NCBI RefSeq assembly: GCF_014925385.1
Contig: NZ_JACSDK010000008.1
Coordinates: forward strand, 1-64,000
Reading direction: 5' to 3'
DNA from: Pelagibius marinus
Lineage (GTDB): Bacteria; Pseudomonadota; Alphaproteobacteria; Kiloniellales; Kiloniellaceae
DNA: 64,000 bases
A model generated the notes under the pieces. That model saw nothing but the letters and a program-made list of their open reading frames with translations, had not been told where the DNA came from and searched no databases. Numbering within the stretch: position 1 is the first letter of the stretch; each line of letters opens with the position of its first letter. Below are positions 11,680 through 22,434 of this stretch, piece after piece. Position numbers and translations under genes: made by a program.

Positions 11680-12954
11680 TCAGAGCTTGAAAGGAATATA
11701 GAGGGCAATGTCGGGGAAGAGGTAGATCACCAGCACCGAGCTCAGCATGATGATGATGAAGGGCCAGACCCCGGCCACCACCTCGCCGATCTCCGCCTTG
11801 CCAACGGCCTGTATGACGAAAAGGTTGAGGCCCACCGGCGGCGTGATCAGCGCGCATTCCACCATGATCACGAAGACGATGCCGAACCAGATGGCATCGA
11901 TGCCCAGCGGCATCAGCGAAGGGTGCAGCACCGGCATCATGATCAGCATCATGGAGAGGGCCTCCAGGAAGAAGCCCATCAGCAGCAGCACGATGCAGAT
12001 GATCAGCACGAAGACCCAAGGTTCGGTGATGTTGCTGGAGATCAGGAAGGAGATGTCCTGCGGGATGCGGTAGAGGGTGATCGCCTTGCCGAAGATCTTG
12101 GCGCCGGCCAGGATCAGGAAGATGGTCACCGTGGTCTGCATGGCATCGACGGCGGCGTCCTTGAAGCCCTGCCAGTCAAGTGTTCGCAGGACCACCGCAG
12201 TCAACAGGATCGAGAGCGCGAAGCCGACGCCGGCCGCCTCCGTTGGCGTGAAGACCCCGAGATAGAGCCCCAGGATGATGATCCCCGCCAGGGTGACCGT
12301 GGGCAGCGCCCGCCAGGTCGCCGCCAGCCTTTCGCGGAAGTCGGCCCGCGGCATGGGCTGGTAGGCGCTGCTGAAGCGGGCGTAGAGGATGGAGAAGACG
12401 ATGAAGGCGCCGGCCAGCATGAGCCCTGGCCCGATGCCGGCGAGGAAGAGGTCGATGATGGATTCCTCGGTCACCACGCCGTAGACGATCATCGGGATCG
12501 AGGGCGGGATGAGGATGCCGAGCGTGCCGCCCGCCGCCAGCAGGCCGAGCACGAAGCTGCGGTTGTAGCCGCGCTGGCTCATCTCCGGGATGGCCGCCGT
12601 GCCGATGGTCGCCGCCGTGGCCACCGAGGAGCCGGAGATGGCGGCGAAAATGGCGCAGGACAGCACCGTCGCCACGGCGAGCCCGCCGGGCCAGTGGCCG
12701 ACCCAGGACTGCACGGCAGCGTAGAGGTCGCGCGCCACTCCGCCTTTCAGCAGCACGTTGGACATCAAGAGGAACAGCGGCACCGCCAGCAGGATGAAAT
12801 TGTCGGTGGTGCTGTAGAGGCCCTGGGCCACCATGATCGGCGAAAAGCCGCCGATGACCAGCAGCAGCAGGCCAAGACCGCCAAGGGCGAAGGCGATGGG
12901 CAGGCCGGTGGCCAGCAGCACCACCAGCGCGGCGAGGATCAGGGCGGCCTCCAC
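11680..12954 (-). CDS. dctM: TRAP transporter large permease
   Basis: 424-aa, about 12 membrane segments, DctM subunit of a tripartite ATP-independent periplasmic transporter. Typical features are the GLPIAFALG N-terminus, SGSSVATAATIG re-entrant motif and ILIPPSIPMIVYG. The start is GTG at 12954, 14 bases past dctQ; no in-frame ATG lies closer to the dctQ end. Imports an organic acid using an ion gradient together with DctQ and DctP. Confidence 0.92.
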   Translation of the reverse strand: MEAALILAALVVLLATGLPIAFALGGLGLLLLVIGGFSPIMVAQGLYSTTDNFILLAVPLFLLMSNVLLKGGVARDLYAAVQSWVGHWPGGLAVATVLSCAIFAAISGSSVATAATIGTAAIPEMSQRGYNRSFVLGLLAAGGTLGILIPPSIPMIVYGVVTEESIIDLFLAGIGPGLMLAGAFIVFSILYARFSSAYQPMPRADFRERLAATWRALPTVTLAGIIILGLYLGVFTPTEAAGVGFALSILLTAVVLRTLDWQGFKDAAVDAMQTTVTIFLILAGAKIFGKAITLYRIPQDISFLISSNITEPWVFVLIICIVLLLMGFFLEALSMMLIMMPVLHPSLMPLGIDAIWFGIVFVIMVECALITPPVGLNLFVIQAVGKAEIGEVVAGVWPFIIIMLSSVLVIYLFPDIALYIPFKL

Positions 12955-12968
12955 TCAGAATATCCCCA

Positions 12969-13481
12969 TCAGAACTCACCGTGATCCTCGCCCACCGCGG
13001 GCGGGTTCTTCGGCAGGCGAATCAGCTCGGCCAGGGCCTGCAGCCCCAGCAGCGTGAAGCCCAGGGGGATCGCGATCTCGGTCATCCACTGCGGCACCGA
13101 CAGCATGGTCGAGGTGGCGCGGCCCAGGCGGATCGACTCCAGCATGATGTCGAGGCCGTAGAAGACCGCCACCCCGCAGAACAGGAGTATCCACAGCAGG
13201 GCGAAGCCGTCGGCGATGCGCCGCCCGGCGGGGCCCAGCCTGTTTACCAGGATCGTGATGGCGATGAGCTGACGGTGGCGCAGCACGTAGGCCGCGGCGA
13301 TGTAAGTCGCCCAGATCTGGAAGAAGCGGGACATCTCCTCCGCCCAGATAGTGGGCGCCAGGAAGACATAACGCATGATCACTTCGTAGGTGATCATGGC
13401 GCCCACGGCGACGAAGGCCGCGGCGGCCAGCCAGCCGAAGGCGTCATTGAGGCGGTCGATGAGTTTCAGCATGGTCTTCAA
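12969..13481 (-). CDS. dctQ: TRAP transporter small permease
   Basis: 170 aa with four predicted membrane helices, DctQ subunit. The EVIMRYVF and IWAEEMSRFFQIW segments are typical. Sits between dctP and dctM in the same operon; an alternative ATG three codons downstream is possible. Confidence 0.9.
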   Translation of the reverse strand: MKTMLKLIDRLNDAFGWLAAAAFVAVGAMITYEVIMRYVFLAPTIWAEEMSRFFQIWATYIAAAYVLRHRQLIAITILVNRLGPAGRRIADGFALLWILLFCGVAVFYGLDIMLESIRLGRATSTMLSVPQWMTEIAIPLGFTLLGLQALAELIRLPKNPPAVGEDHGEF

Positions 13482-13549
13482 AGGTCGAAGCGGCGGCGGC
13501 CCATCCCGGCCACCGCCGCTTTCGCTGCTCCTCTACGGAAAACCGCTTC

Positions 13550-14542
13550 CTAGTTGCGCAGCTTCTCGGCTTCCGTCACCAGCTTGGCGCCGAGATCGCC
13601 GGCCGCTTCCTTGTACTGCTCGATGACCGGCGCGCTGGCCGCACGCCAGGCGTCGATCTCGGCGGCGGTCGGCGTGTAGACGCCCATGCCTTCGGCCTTG
13701 GCGGCCTCGTAGGCATCGGCTTCGATCTTCGCCATCTTGTCGCGCAGCTCGGCCTCCACCTTGCGGGCCGCGGCGGCGATGATCTGCCGCTGCTCTTCGC
13801 TCAGGCCCTGCCAGACGTCCTCGTTGATCAGCACCAGGAACTCCACGTCGGCGTGGTTGGTCACGGTGATCGTGTCCATCACCTGCCACAGCTTGCGCGA
13901 CTTCACGCCGGAAACGCCGGTCATGCCCGCATCCACCGTGCCCCGCTGGTAGGCGACGTACTGCTCTGAGCCGGAGGTCAGCACCGGCGAGCCGCCGACG
14001 GCGGAGACAAACTCACCGAGCGTCTTGCCGAAGACGCGCACCTTCTTGCCCTTGACGTCATCCGGCGTCTTCAGCGGGCCGCCCTTGCTCAGCATGATGG
14101 CGCCGCCGTAGGCCTGCCACCACAGCACCCGGGTGCCGGTCCCGAGGATCTCCTTGTCGATGGCGCTGCGGATCGGGCTGTCGTGAGCCACGGCCTTGCG
14201 GACCATCTCCTCGCTGTTGAACATGAAGGGCACGTAAAAGATGTCGACCGCCGGAATGGTGCCGGCGAAGCGGGTGATCGAGGCCGTGCCCATCTCGATG
14301 GCGCCGGAGCCCACCGCCTGGGGTACTTCCTTGTCCTTGTAGAGCTGCGCCGAGGGATAGATCTCGACCTGCAGATCGCCGCCGGACTTCTCCTCAACCT
14401 CCTTCTCGAAGGCCAGCAGGTTCTGGCCGAGGTGCGACTTGATCGGCAGCTGCAGGGTGATCCTGAGGGTGGTCTCGGCGGATGCCGGCAGAGCGACAAG
14501 GCCGGCCGCCAGGACAGCGGCCGCCGCGAGGGCCTTCTTCAT
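13550..14542 (-). CDS. dctP: TRAP transporter solute-binding protein
   Basis: 330-aa DctP-type periplasmic binding protein. Residues 1-22 are a signal peptide ending ASA-E. The family's conserved ligand region is visible near KGKKVRVFGKTLGEFVSAVGGSPV, with the carboxylate-binding Arg expected in this strand. First gene of the operon dctP-dctQ-dctM-lyase; 68 bases to dctQ. The ligand is unknown; the downstream ICL/PEP-mutase enzyme suggests a substituted dicarboxylate or oxo-acid. Confidence 0.9.
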   Translation of the reverse strand: MKKALAAAAVLAAGLVALPASAETTLRITLQLPIKSHLGQNLLAFEKEVEEKSGGDLQVEIYPSAQLYKDKEVPQAVGSGAIEMGTASITRFAGTIPAVDIFYVPFMFNSEEMVRKAVAHDSPIRSAIDKEILGTGTRVLWWQAYGGAIMLSKGGPLKTPDDVKGKKVRVFGKTLGEFVSAVGGSPVLTSGSEQYVAYQRGTVDAGMTGVSGVKSRKLWQVMDTITVTNHADVEFLVLINEDVWQGLSEEQRQIIAAAARKVEAELRDKMAKIEADAYEAAKAEGMGVYTPTAAEIDAWRAASAPVIEQYKEAAGDLGAKLVTEAEKLRN

Positions 14543-14798
14543 GGTCTTCCTCCCATAAAAACGGAGAGATTTGCGGCCTCACCGCGCCCCTCCGACCTCT
14601 TGATTTTTTTTGTATCTGGCACCGCAGCACGATACGGCGGTAGGACAACTGGCTTAACTTTAGCGTCGCTGCATTTGAGGTTTCAAGCTTTGGCGCCAAG
14701 CCCCTAGTCAGGTCCGCGGCGGCGGCAGCGGCAAAGCCTGGCCTTGCCACCGGCCGGGCTCTATCGTAAGGCGAAAACCCGCTGCCGGCCGTGACCTT

Positions 14799-15191
14799 AT
14801 GCTGCTTTCCGCCAAACGCTCCCTGCTGCTGCTGCCGCCCGAGACCCCGCCGGGCCGGGCGGGCGAGAACCTGGCCCTGCTGAAGGCCGCGGCCGATCGC
14901 CTGCGCGTGCCCATGGTAAGCCCGCAGAGCGCCAACTGGCGGGTCGGCCTCGCCATGGGCCGCAACCAGCTGGTGATCGCCGGTCTGCCGGAAGGACCGG
15001 TGACGCAGGGCCTGCCGCCGGGCACCGCCGTCTTCCAGGTCGTCGACTGCCTGCCCGAGGAAGAGCGCCCGCCAGAGAGCGACTGGCCGGAGATGGCGGC
15101 GACCCCCGTGGCCACGGAGATGGTGGTCTTCGAATGGCTGGAGCGCGGTGCCAGCGAGGAGTTTCGCGACCTCATCAAACTCATCAAGTAG
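14799..15191 (+). CDS. Shortened isochorismatase-fold protein lacking catalytic residues
   Basis: 130 aa. The start (MLLSAKRSLLLL), the middle (NLALLKAAADRLRVPMV, NQLVIAGL) and the end (ATEMVVFEWLERGASEEFRDLIKLIK) follow the YcaC-like isochorismatase hydrolases, which are about 180-200 aa. The family Asp after the first strand is replaced in LLLLPPETP. The Lys and Cys regions are missing and the middle is shortened. It is therefore probably inactive as a hydrolase, though the frame is intact. 83 bases before gloB on the same strand. An alternative is a diverged member with another role. Confidence 0.6.
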   Translation: MLLSAKRSLLLLPPETPPGRAGENLALLKAAADRLRVPMVSPQSANWRVGLAMGRNQLVIAGLPEGPVTQGLPPGTAVFQVVDCLPEEERPPESDWPEMAATPVATEMVVFEWLERGASEEFRDLIKLIK

Positions 15192-15274
15192 AACGGCCCG
15201 CCAATGGTCCTCGCCCCCGTGATCCGGTATGCTGGGACCGAACATGAGGAAGGTCGAACCACAGGAGCGCCAGC

Positions 15275-16066
15275 ATGATCGTCGAGCAGATCTGGACCGC
15301 GAACGCCTACCGCAACTTCAACTACCTCATCGCCTGCCCGGAGACCGGCGAAGCCATGGCGATCGACCCGCTCGACCACAAGAAGTGCCTGGCCCTGGCC
15401 AAGGAGCGCGGCTGGGAGATCACCCAGATCCTCAATACCCACGAGCACGGCGATCACATCGGCGGCAACAAGGCCATGGTGGCGGCCACCGGCGCGAAGA
15501 TCCTGGCCCACAAGAACGCCAAGGACCGCATTCCCGGCATGGACCGGGGCTTGGGCGCCGGCGACGTAGTGTCGGTCGGCAAGTCCGTGGACCTGGAGGT
15601 GCTGGACACGCCGGGCCACACCATGAGCCACATCTGCCTGCTGTCGCGCACGGACCAGCCGGGCCTGTTCTGCGGCGACACGCTGTTCAACGCGGGCGCC
15701 GGCAACTGCCACAACGGCGGCCACCCCAACGAGCTCTACCACACCTTCGCCGAGCAGCTCTCCAGGTTGCCCGAGACGACGCAGATCTATCCCGGCCACG
15801 ACTACATCGCCAACAACCTGCGCTTCACCCTGGACCGCGAGCCGGACAACACGGAAGCCGAATCCCTGTTGGACAAGGTCGACCACCAGGACACCGACCA
15901 CGCAATGGTCACCACCCTGGCCGAGGAAAAGAAGATCAACACCTTCTTCCGCCTGCAGAACCCGACGGTGATCGCGCGCCTGCGCGAGGCCTTTCCGGAG
16001 CTGCCGGATGAGCCGAGCCCGAAGGAGGTCTTCCTGAAGCTGCGCGAACTGCGCAACAGCTGGTGA
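15275..16066 (+). CDS. gloB: Hydroxyacylglutathione hydrolase (glyoxalase II)
   Basis: 263-aa metallo-beta-lactamase fold enzyme. The binuclear metal motif is THEHGDHIGG (residues ~56-65), with further ligands at TPGHTMSH, FCGDTLF and YPGHDY. The C-terminal substrate-binding helical part ends with ELRNSW, which fits GloB family length. Hydrolyses S-lactoylglutathione to D-lactate and glutathione in methylglyoxal detoxification. GGAGCGCCAGC precedes the ATG. Convergent with the next gene. Confidence 0.93.
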   Translation: MIVEQIWTANAYRNFNYLIACPETGEAMAIDPLDHKKCLALAKERGWEITQILNTHEHGDHIGGNKAMVAATGAKILAHKNAKDRIPGMDRGLGAGDVVSVGKSVDLEVLDTPGHTMSHICLLSRTDQPGLFCGDTLFNAGAGNCHNGGHPNELYHTFAEQLSRLPETTQIYPGHDYIANNLRFTLDREPDNTEAESLLDKVDHQDTDHAMVTTLAEEKKINTFFRLQNPTVIARLREAFPELPDEPSPKEVFLKLRELRNSW

Positions 16067-16077
16067 ACGGTTGAACC

Positions 16078-16938
16078 TCAGGCGACGTGCTGCTGGGCGT
16101 AGGTGCAGATGGCGGCGATCAGCTTGTCGATGTTGGCCTGCAACTCGCTGAAGCCGCCGTTCTTCTCGATGCGCTCTTCGTCCATGTAGAGCTTGCGGTT
16201 GATCTCCAACTGCAGGCTGTGCCGGCCCTTGGCCGGATCGGAATAGCGGCGCACCAGCTCGACGCCCTTGTAGGGCTCGTTGATCTTCACCTGGTAGCCC
16301 ATGTCGCGGAGCTGCCCGGCCACGAAAGCGGTGAAGCCCGGCTCGCAGGTGGTGCCGTCACGGTCGCCGAGGACGAATTCCGCGCGGGCCACGGGGCCGT
16401 CCTCGCTGGCGGCGTTGCCCACCGCCGGCATGGAGTGGCAGTTCACGTGCCAGACCTTGCCGAAGCGCCGGTGGGTCTCCTCGATCGCCGAGGCCACGGC
16501 CTGGTGATAGGGCCTCCAGCAGCGGTCGATGCGTCCCCGCACCTCCTCCACGCTCAGCAGGCGGTCATAGAGCGGCGTGTCCGGCGGCATGATCCGCCAG
16601 ATGAGTCCGACGCCCAGTTCAGTCTTGCGGCTGGGCACCAGCGGGTCCGGCCAGGCCCCGTCCATCATCGACGGGTCGAGGTCGATGAGATCGCGGTTCG
16701 GATCGATGTAGATGCGCGGGAACTCGGCCGCGATCAGGGGGGCGCCGTGGTCCGGCGCCGAACCGAAGATCTCGTCGATGAAAGCGTCTTCGGAGCGGCG
16801 GATGAGCGCCAGCGGAGCGATGGTGCCGAAGTCGGCGGGATAGTCGGTACCGCTGTGCGGGCTGTCGAAAACCACGGGAACGGCCGGCGCCCGCGGCGCC
16901 AGCTGTCTCAAAAGACGGTCGGGAGCGATGCTGTTCAT
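16078..16938 (-). CDS. N-formylglutamate amidohydrolase family protein
   Basis: 286 aa, N-formylglutamate deformylase-like fold. Family motifs are DSPHSGTDYP near the N-terminus, the acidic DPNRDLIDLDPSM stretch, VNCHSMP and LQLEINRKLYMDE. Members of this family act in histidine degradation or in cleavage of N-acyl amino acids. No hut genes are nearby, so the substrate is open. ATG at 16938 is chosen; a TTG two codons upstream is also possible. Confidence 0.85.
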   Translation of the reverse strand: MNSIAPDRLLRQLAPRAPAVPVVFDSPHSGTDYPADFGTIAPLALIRRSEDAFIDEIFGSAPDHGAPLIAAEFPRIYIDPNRDLIDLDPSMMDGAWPDPLVPSRKTELGVGLIWRIMPPDTPLYDRLLSVEEVRGRIDRCWRPYHQAVASAIEETHRRFGKVWHVNCHSMPAVGNAASEDGPVARAEFVLGDRDGTTCEPGFTAFVAGQLRDMGYQVKINEPYKGVELVRRYSDPAKGRHSLQLEINRKLYMDEERIEKNGGFSELQANIDKLIAAICTYAQQHVA

Positions 16939-17132
16939 TGCCAAAGGATGTAAGCCAGTTCGGCGCGGGCGTCCAGCGTCATGACGCCGCGCCCCGGCTG
17001 CCCGCTTTGCGCATGGAAGGCCTGCGGGAATAGGGGTGTATCGCCGCGCCGCGGCTGTCTAGCATAGCCTTCGGCTCGCGGGCTTCCGCCCGCCTTTCCC
17101 CGATCGCAACCCGCCGGGAGTCCGCCCCCGAG

Positions 17133-18050
17133 ATGCCGCCGCGCCCTTTTATCGTCGAGCCGCAGGCCAACGAGCCGCTGCGCGGCATCCTGCTGATCGT
17201 GGCGGCCTTCTGCACATTCGCCATGCTCGACACCACGGCCAAGTACCTGGTGCAGAACTATCCCACGGCGCAGGTGGTCTGGGCGCGCTATGTCGGCCAT
17301 GTGGTGCTGGCCGCCGCCATTCTGCTGCCCCTTCACGGCCGCGGGCTTCTGGTCAGCCACCGCCCCGGCCTGCAGGTGCTGCGCTCGCTCTTCCTCTTCG
17401 CCGCCACCTGCACCAACTTCGCCGCCCTGCAGTTCCTGCAGTTGGCGCAGACCTCCTCGATCCAGTTCTCCACGCCGCTGATCGTGGCGGTGCTGGCCAT
17501 CCCGCTGCTGGGCGAGCACATCGGGCCAAGGCGCTGGGCCGCCATCTTCATCGGCTTCGCCGGCGTGCTCATCGTCATCCGCCCGGGCCTCGGCCTGGTA
17601 CACTGGGCCGCCGGCCTGTCGCTGCTGACCGCGCTCAGCGGCGCGTTCTACCAGATCACCACACGCAAGCTGGCCGGCGTCGACCGGGCGGTGACGACGC
17701 AGTTCTACAGTGCCGTGATCGGCGCCATCGCCGTCACGCCGCTGGTGCCCTTCTTCTGGCAGACCCCCGACCTCACCGGCATCCTGCTGATGGTCCTGCT
17801 GGGCGCCCTCGGCGGTTTCGGGCACTGGATGCTGATCCTCGCGCACCGCCTGGCGCCGGCGCCCATCCTGGCGCCCTTCCTCTACATCCAGCTGCTGCCC
17901 ATGATCCTGCTGGGCTATCTGGTATTCGGCGATTTCCCGGACGAATGGACCCTGGTCGGCGCCGGCGTGGTGGTGTTCAGCGGCCTCTACCTCTTCTACC
18001 GCGAGCGCCGGGTGAAGGCCGTACGCCCGCCGGTGCTGCCGCCGGATTAG
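17133..18050 (+). CDS. EamA/DMT-family inner-membrane transporter
   Basis: 305 aa, about ten membrane helices as two EamA repeats (residues ~17-145 and ~160-290). Typical sites are the second-half start ALSGAFYQITTRKL and end FLYIQLLPMILLGYLVFGD. Probably a metabolite exporter of unknown substrate. Convergent with the LysE gene 10 bases downstream. Confidence 0.88.
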   Translation: MPPRPFIVEPQANEPLRGILLIVAAFCTFAMLDTTAKYLVQNYPTAQVVWARYVGHVVLAAAILLPLHGRGLLVSHRPGLQVLRSLFLFAATCTNFAALQFLQLAQTSSIQFSTPLIVAVLAIPLLGEHIGPRRWAAIFIGFAGVLIVIRPGLGLVHWAAGLSLLTALSGAFYQITTRKLAGVDRAVTTQFYSAVIGAIAVTPLVPFFWQTPDLTGILLMVLLGALGGFGHWMLILAHRLAPAPILAPFLYIQLLPMILLGYLVFGDFPDEWTLVGAGVVVFSGLYLFYRERRVKAVRPPVLPPD

Positions 18051-18060
18051 ATCTTGCGGC

Positions 18061-18723
18061 CTAAGTCCTGCCGGCAGCCAGCCGCAGGCCGGCGGCGACG
18101 AAAAGCGCGCCGGTGATGCGCTCGATCACGCCGCGCAGCCGCGCATAAGCCGCCGCGACACGCGGACGCGCGAAGAGCAGCGCCGCCACGGCATACCAGG
18201 CGACGGCGATGGCCACCACCAGGGCGCAGATGCCGGCCTGGAAGGCGAAAGACGCGCCGGCCGGCACCGAAACCGCGAAAAGCGAGGCGAAGAAGGCCGC
18301 GGCCTTGGGGTTCGCCAGGTCCGTCGCCATGCCGAAAAGGAAGGCGCGGCGCAGGCCCACGGGCGGCTCACCGGATGGCGCGGCGGCCTGCGCCTTGCCG
18401 CGGCGCTGCAGCAGCAGCCGCAGGCCGACGACAATCAGGTAGGCGGCGCCGGCGATCTTGACCGCCGTGTAGGCCCAGGTGAAGGCTTCGAACAGGGCCG
18501 CCAGGCCGATCAGACTACCGCCCGACCAAAGCGTGGTACCCAGGCCGATGCCGGCCGCCGTGGCCACGCCCGCCCGGACGCCGCCGCGCGCCGTGGCGTG
18601 CAGGGTGGCCAGCAGGTTCGGTCCCGGACTTAACACCGTCACCGTCCACACCCCGCCGACAAGTGCGATCACCCCAAGATTTCCCGCCAGCCAGTCCGAA
18701 GAGAAAAAGCTGATGTAAGTCAT
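18061..18723 (-). CDS. LysE/RhtB-family amino acid exporter
   Basis: 220 aa with about six membrane helices. It shows the LysE-family N-terminal SPGPNLLATL motif and the ATDLANPKAAAFFASLF segment. Probably exports an amino acid or related metabolite. The ATG at 18723 has GGAGA nine bases upstream; in-frame ATGs further upstream lack a site. Divergent from the homocysteine methyltransferase, suggesting a shared promoter region. Confidence 0.87.
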   Translation of the reverse strand: MTYISFFSSDWLAGNLGVIALVGGVWTVTVLSPGPNLLATLHATARGGVRAGVATAAGIGLGTTLWSGGSLIGLAALFEAFTWAYTAVKIAGAAYLIVVGLRLLLQRRGKAQAAAPSGEPPVGLRRAFLFGMATDLANPKAAAFFASLFAVSVPAGASFAFQAGICALVVAIAVAWYAVAALLFARPRVAAAYARLRGVIERITGALFVAAGLRLAAGRT

Positions 18724-18796
18724 CAAACAAGTCTCCATTATGCCGCCTGACAAGCTGAACACGGCGCGCGACGCCGGTAAACCCCAGAGAGCCTCT

Positions 18797-19735
18797 ATGC
18801 CGCCGCCCTATTCCACCCTGAAGCAACGCCTCGACAACGGTGACATCGTGATCCTGGACGGGGCCACCGGCACCGAACTGCAGCGCCGTGGCATCGATAT
18901 GGACCCGGCCGCCTGGTGCGGCGTGGCCAGCCTCGATAACCAGCAGACGCTGAGCGAAATCCACGCCGACTATATCGCCGCCGGCGCCGAGGTCGTGACC
19001 GCCAACACCTTCGCCACTTCCCGCGTGGTCCTGGCCCAGGCCGGCTTCGGCGACCGGGTGGAGGAGATCAACCGCGCCGCCGTCGAAGCCGCGCTGCGGG
19101 CCCGCGAGGCATCCGGCAACCCGGAGGTCGTCGTGGCGGCCTCCCTGTCCCACATGGTCTACCTGGCCAGCGACAGGGAACCGGAGCCCATGCCGAGCGA
19201 GGAAGAAGCCGCCGAGGCCTTTCACGAGCAGGCGGAGATCCTTAAGGCCGCCGGGGCGGAACTGATCCTGCTGGAGATGATGTACCACCCGACGCGCGTT
19301 CCGCAGGTGCTCGCGGCGGCCCGGGCGACGGGCCTGCCGGTCTGGTTCGGCCTCTCGGCGCGCACAAGCGCGAAGGGCCGCCTGCTGAGCTATCTCGACA
19401 GCGCGGAAATTCCGCTGGCCAGGATCGTGGAACTGATCCCCGGGAGGGGGATCGACGCCGCCGGCTGCATGCACAGTGGCGCCGAAATCACCAGCGCCGT
19501 GCTGGGTCAGATCCGCAAGCGCTTCAAGGGACCGCTGATGGCCTACCCGGACAGCGGCTACTTCGAGATGCCGGAGTGGCACTTCCACGACGTCATCACC
19601 CCGGCCCGACTGGAGGGATTTTACCTCGACTGGCTGGAGAACGGCGCGCAGATCATCGGCGGCTGCTGCGGCCTGACCGTCGAGCACGTGAAGGCCGCGG
19701 TGCGCGCCCGCGACCGCTACCAGAACGCGCTGTAG
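18797..19735 (+). CDS. Homocysteine S-methyltransferase family protein
   Basis: 312-aa zinc-dependent methyltransferase barrel. The zinc ligands are AAGCMHSG (first Cys) and the GGCCGLT pair near the C-terminus; the ILDGATGTELQRRG start is typical. Transfers a methyl group from a donor such as S-methylmethionine or a betaine to homocysteine. The ATG at 18797 has AGAGAG upstream; a start at 18740 would add 19 residues but has no ribosome site. Confidence 0.88.
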   Translation: MPPPYSTLKQRLDNGDIVILDGATGTELQRRGIDMDPAAWCGVASLDNQQTLSEIHADYIAAGAEVVTANTFATSRVVLAQAGFGDRVEEINRAAVEAALRAREASGNPEVVVAASLSHMVYLASDREPEPMPSEEEAAEAFHEQAEILKAAGAELILLEMMYHPTRVPQVLAAARATGLPVWFGLSARTSAKGRLLSYLDSAEIPLARIVELIPGRGIDAAGCMHSGAEITSAVLGQIRKRFKGPLMAYPDSGYFEMPEWHFHDVITPARLEGFYLDWLENGAQIIGGCCGLTVEHVKAAVRARDRYQNAL

Positions 19736-19741
19736 CTTCCT

Positions 19742-20512
<771 letters not shown>

Positions 20513-22295
20513 CTAATGCGAATGCCGGGGCAGGTTCTTGACCACCTGGTGATAGTGCGTCGCCGGCTCCAGGCAGCCGCCGCCGGCCAGCTGGCCCACG
20601 GCACCGCGGTACATCTCCTGCCAGGGCGTCTGATTCTCCATCTCCGGCAGTTTGTAGTCCTTGCGGCGCGCCGCCAGCTCCTCGTCGCCGATCAGCAGGT
20701 CGACGCGCCGCGCGTTGAGGTCGATGCGCACGCGGTCCCCGGTCTGCAGGATCGCCAGGCCGGAGCCGACCGCCGATTCCGGCGAGGCGTTGAGGATCGA
20801 GGGGCTGCCCGAGGTGCCGCTCTGGCGGCCGTCGCCGATGGTCGGCAGCTCGATGACGCCCGCCTTGATGAGGGAGTCCGGAGGCTGCATGTTCACCACC
20901 TCCGCCGAGCCGGGATAGCCGACCGGCCCGCAGCCGCGCACGAAGAGCATGCAGTTCTCGTCGATGTTCAGCGAGGGGTCGTTGATGCGGTCGTGGTAGT
21001 CCTCCGGCCCTTCGAAGACGATGGCGCGGCCCTCGAAGACGTTTTCGCGGCCCGGCTGGGAAAGATACTGCTCACGGAAGTGGTCGGTGATGACCGAGGT
21101 CTTCATGATCGCCGAATCGAAGAGGTTGCCGCTCAGCACGACGAAGCCGGCCTCCTCCATCAGCGGGTTGTCGTAGGCGCGGATGACGTCGCGGTCGCTG
21201 GCCACCGAATCGCTGTGCAGCTCGCCCATGGTCTTGCCGGCGACGGTCAGCGCGTCGGTGTTGATCTTGCCGGCGCGGATCAGCTCGCCCATCACCGCCG
21301 GCAGGCCGCCGGCGCGGTGGTAGCCCTCGGCCAGGTGCGTGCCTGCGGGCTGGACGTTCACCAGCAGCGGGATGTCGTGACCGAAGGTCTGCCAGTCCTC
21401 AACCGCCAGCTCCACACCCATGTGGCGGGCGATGGCGTTGACGTGGATCGGGCAATTGGTGGAGCCGCCGATAGCCGAGTTCACCACGATGGCGTTCTCG
21501 AAGGCGGCGCGGGTCATGATCTTCGACGGCGTCAGCTCCTCCCAAACCATGTCGACGATGCGCCGGCCGGTCTCGTAGGCCATCTGGCCGCGCTCGCGGT
21601 AAGGCGCCGGGATCGCGGCGGCCCCGGGCAGCATCATGCCCAGCGCTTCGGCCAGGGAGTTCATCGAGGACGCCGTGCCCATGGTGTTGCAGTGGCCGGC
21701 GCTGGGGGCCGAGGCCGCCACCATGCTGATGAACTCGTCGTAGTCGATCTCGCCGGTGGCATAGAGGCGACGCGCCTCCCACACCACGGTGCCGGAACCA
21801 ACCAGCTTGCCGTTCCAATGTCCGTCCAGCATCGGGCCGCCGTTCATCGCGATGGCCGGCATGTCGACCGTGGCCGCCGCCATGAGGCAGGCGGGCGTGG
21901 TCTTGTCGCAGCCGGTGGTGAGAATGACGCCGTCGATGGGATAGCCGTGCAGGATCTCGACCAGCCCCAGGTAGGCGAGATTGCGGTCCAGCGCCGCCGT
22001 CGGGCGGCGCCCGGTTTCCTGGATCGGGTGCACGGGAAACTCGAAAGCGACGCCGCCGGCATCCCGGATGCCGTCGCGCATGCGCCGGGCGAGATCCAGG
22101 TGAATGCGGTTGCAGGGCGAAAGGTCGCTGCCGGTCTGGGCGATGCCGATGATCGGCTTGCCGGACGTCAGTTCTTCCTTGGTAAGGCCGTAGTTGAGAT
22201 AGCGCTCCAGGTAGAGCGCCGTCATGCCGGGATTGTCCCGGTCATTGAACCAACTTTGACTGCGCAGCCGCCGGTCCATCTTGGCGATTTTCACG
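20513..22295 (-). CDS. IlvD/Edd-family sugar-acid dehydratase
   Basis: 593-aa iron-sulfur dehydratase of the IlvD/Edd family, L-arabonate/D-xylonate-type branch. The three cluster cysteines are visible in [23 protein letters not shown] and [12 protein letters not shown]. Dehydrates a sugar acid to the 2-keto-3-deoxy acid. GTG at 22295 is preferred because GGAGG lies 9 bases upstream; the ATG five codons later is 24 bases from it. Co-transcribed with the SDR. Galactonate, fuconate or arabinonate are possible substrates; the sequence alone does not decide. Confidence 0.87.
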
Positions 22296-22434
22296 GGGTG
22301 TTTCCTCCAACCTCGGTTATTCGGTACGAAACGGACCGGCGATCCCGCGCCCTGTCCGCTGCGCCCGCTTGGCCCGGCGGCAATCACGGCCGCACGGACA
22401 ATCTCCTGAAACTCCGACCCGCCGACTGCCGGGC

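Noticed and set aside
16935-17846. 303-codon minus-strand frame
   Set aside because: Antisense to the EamA transporter, whose membrane helices are clear.
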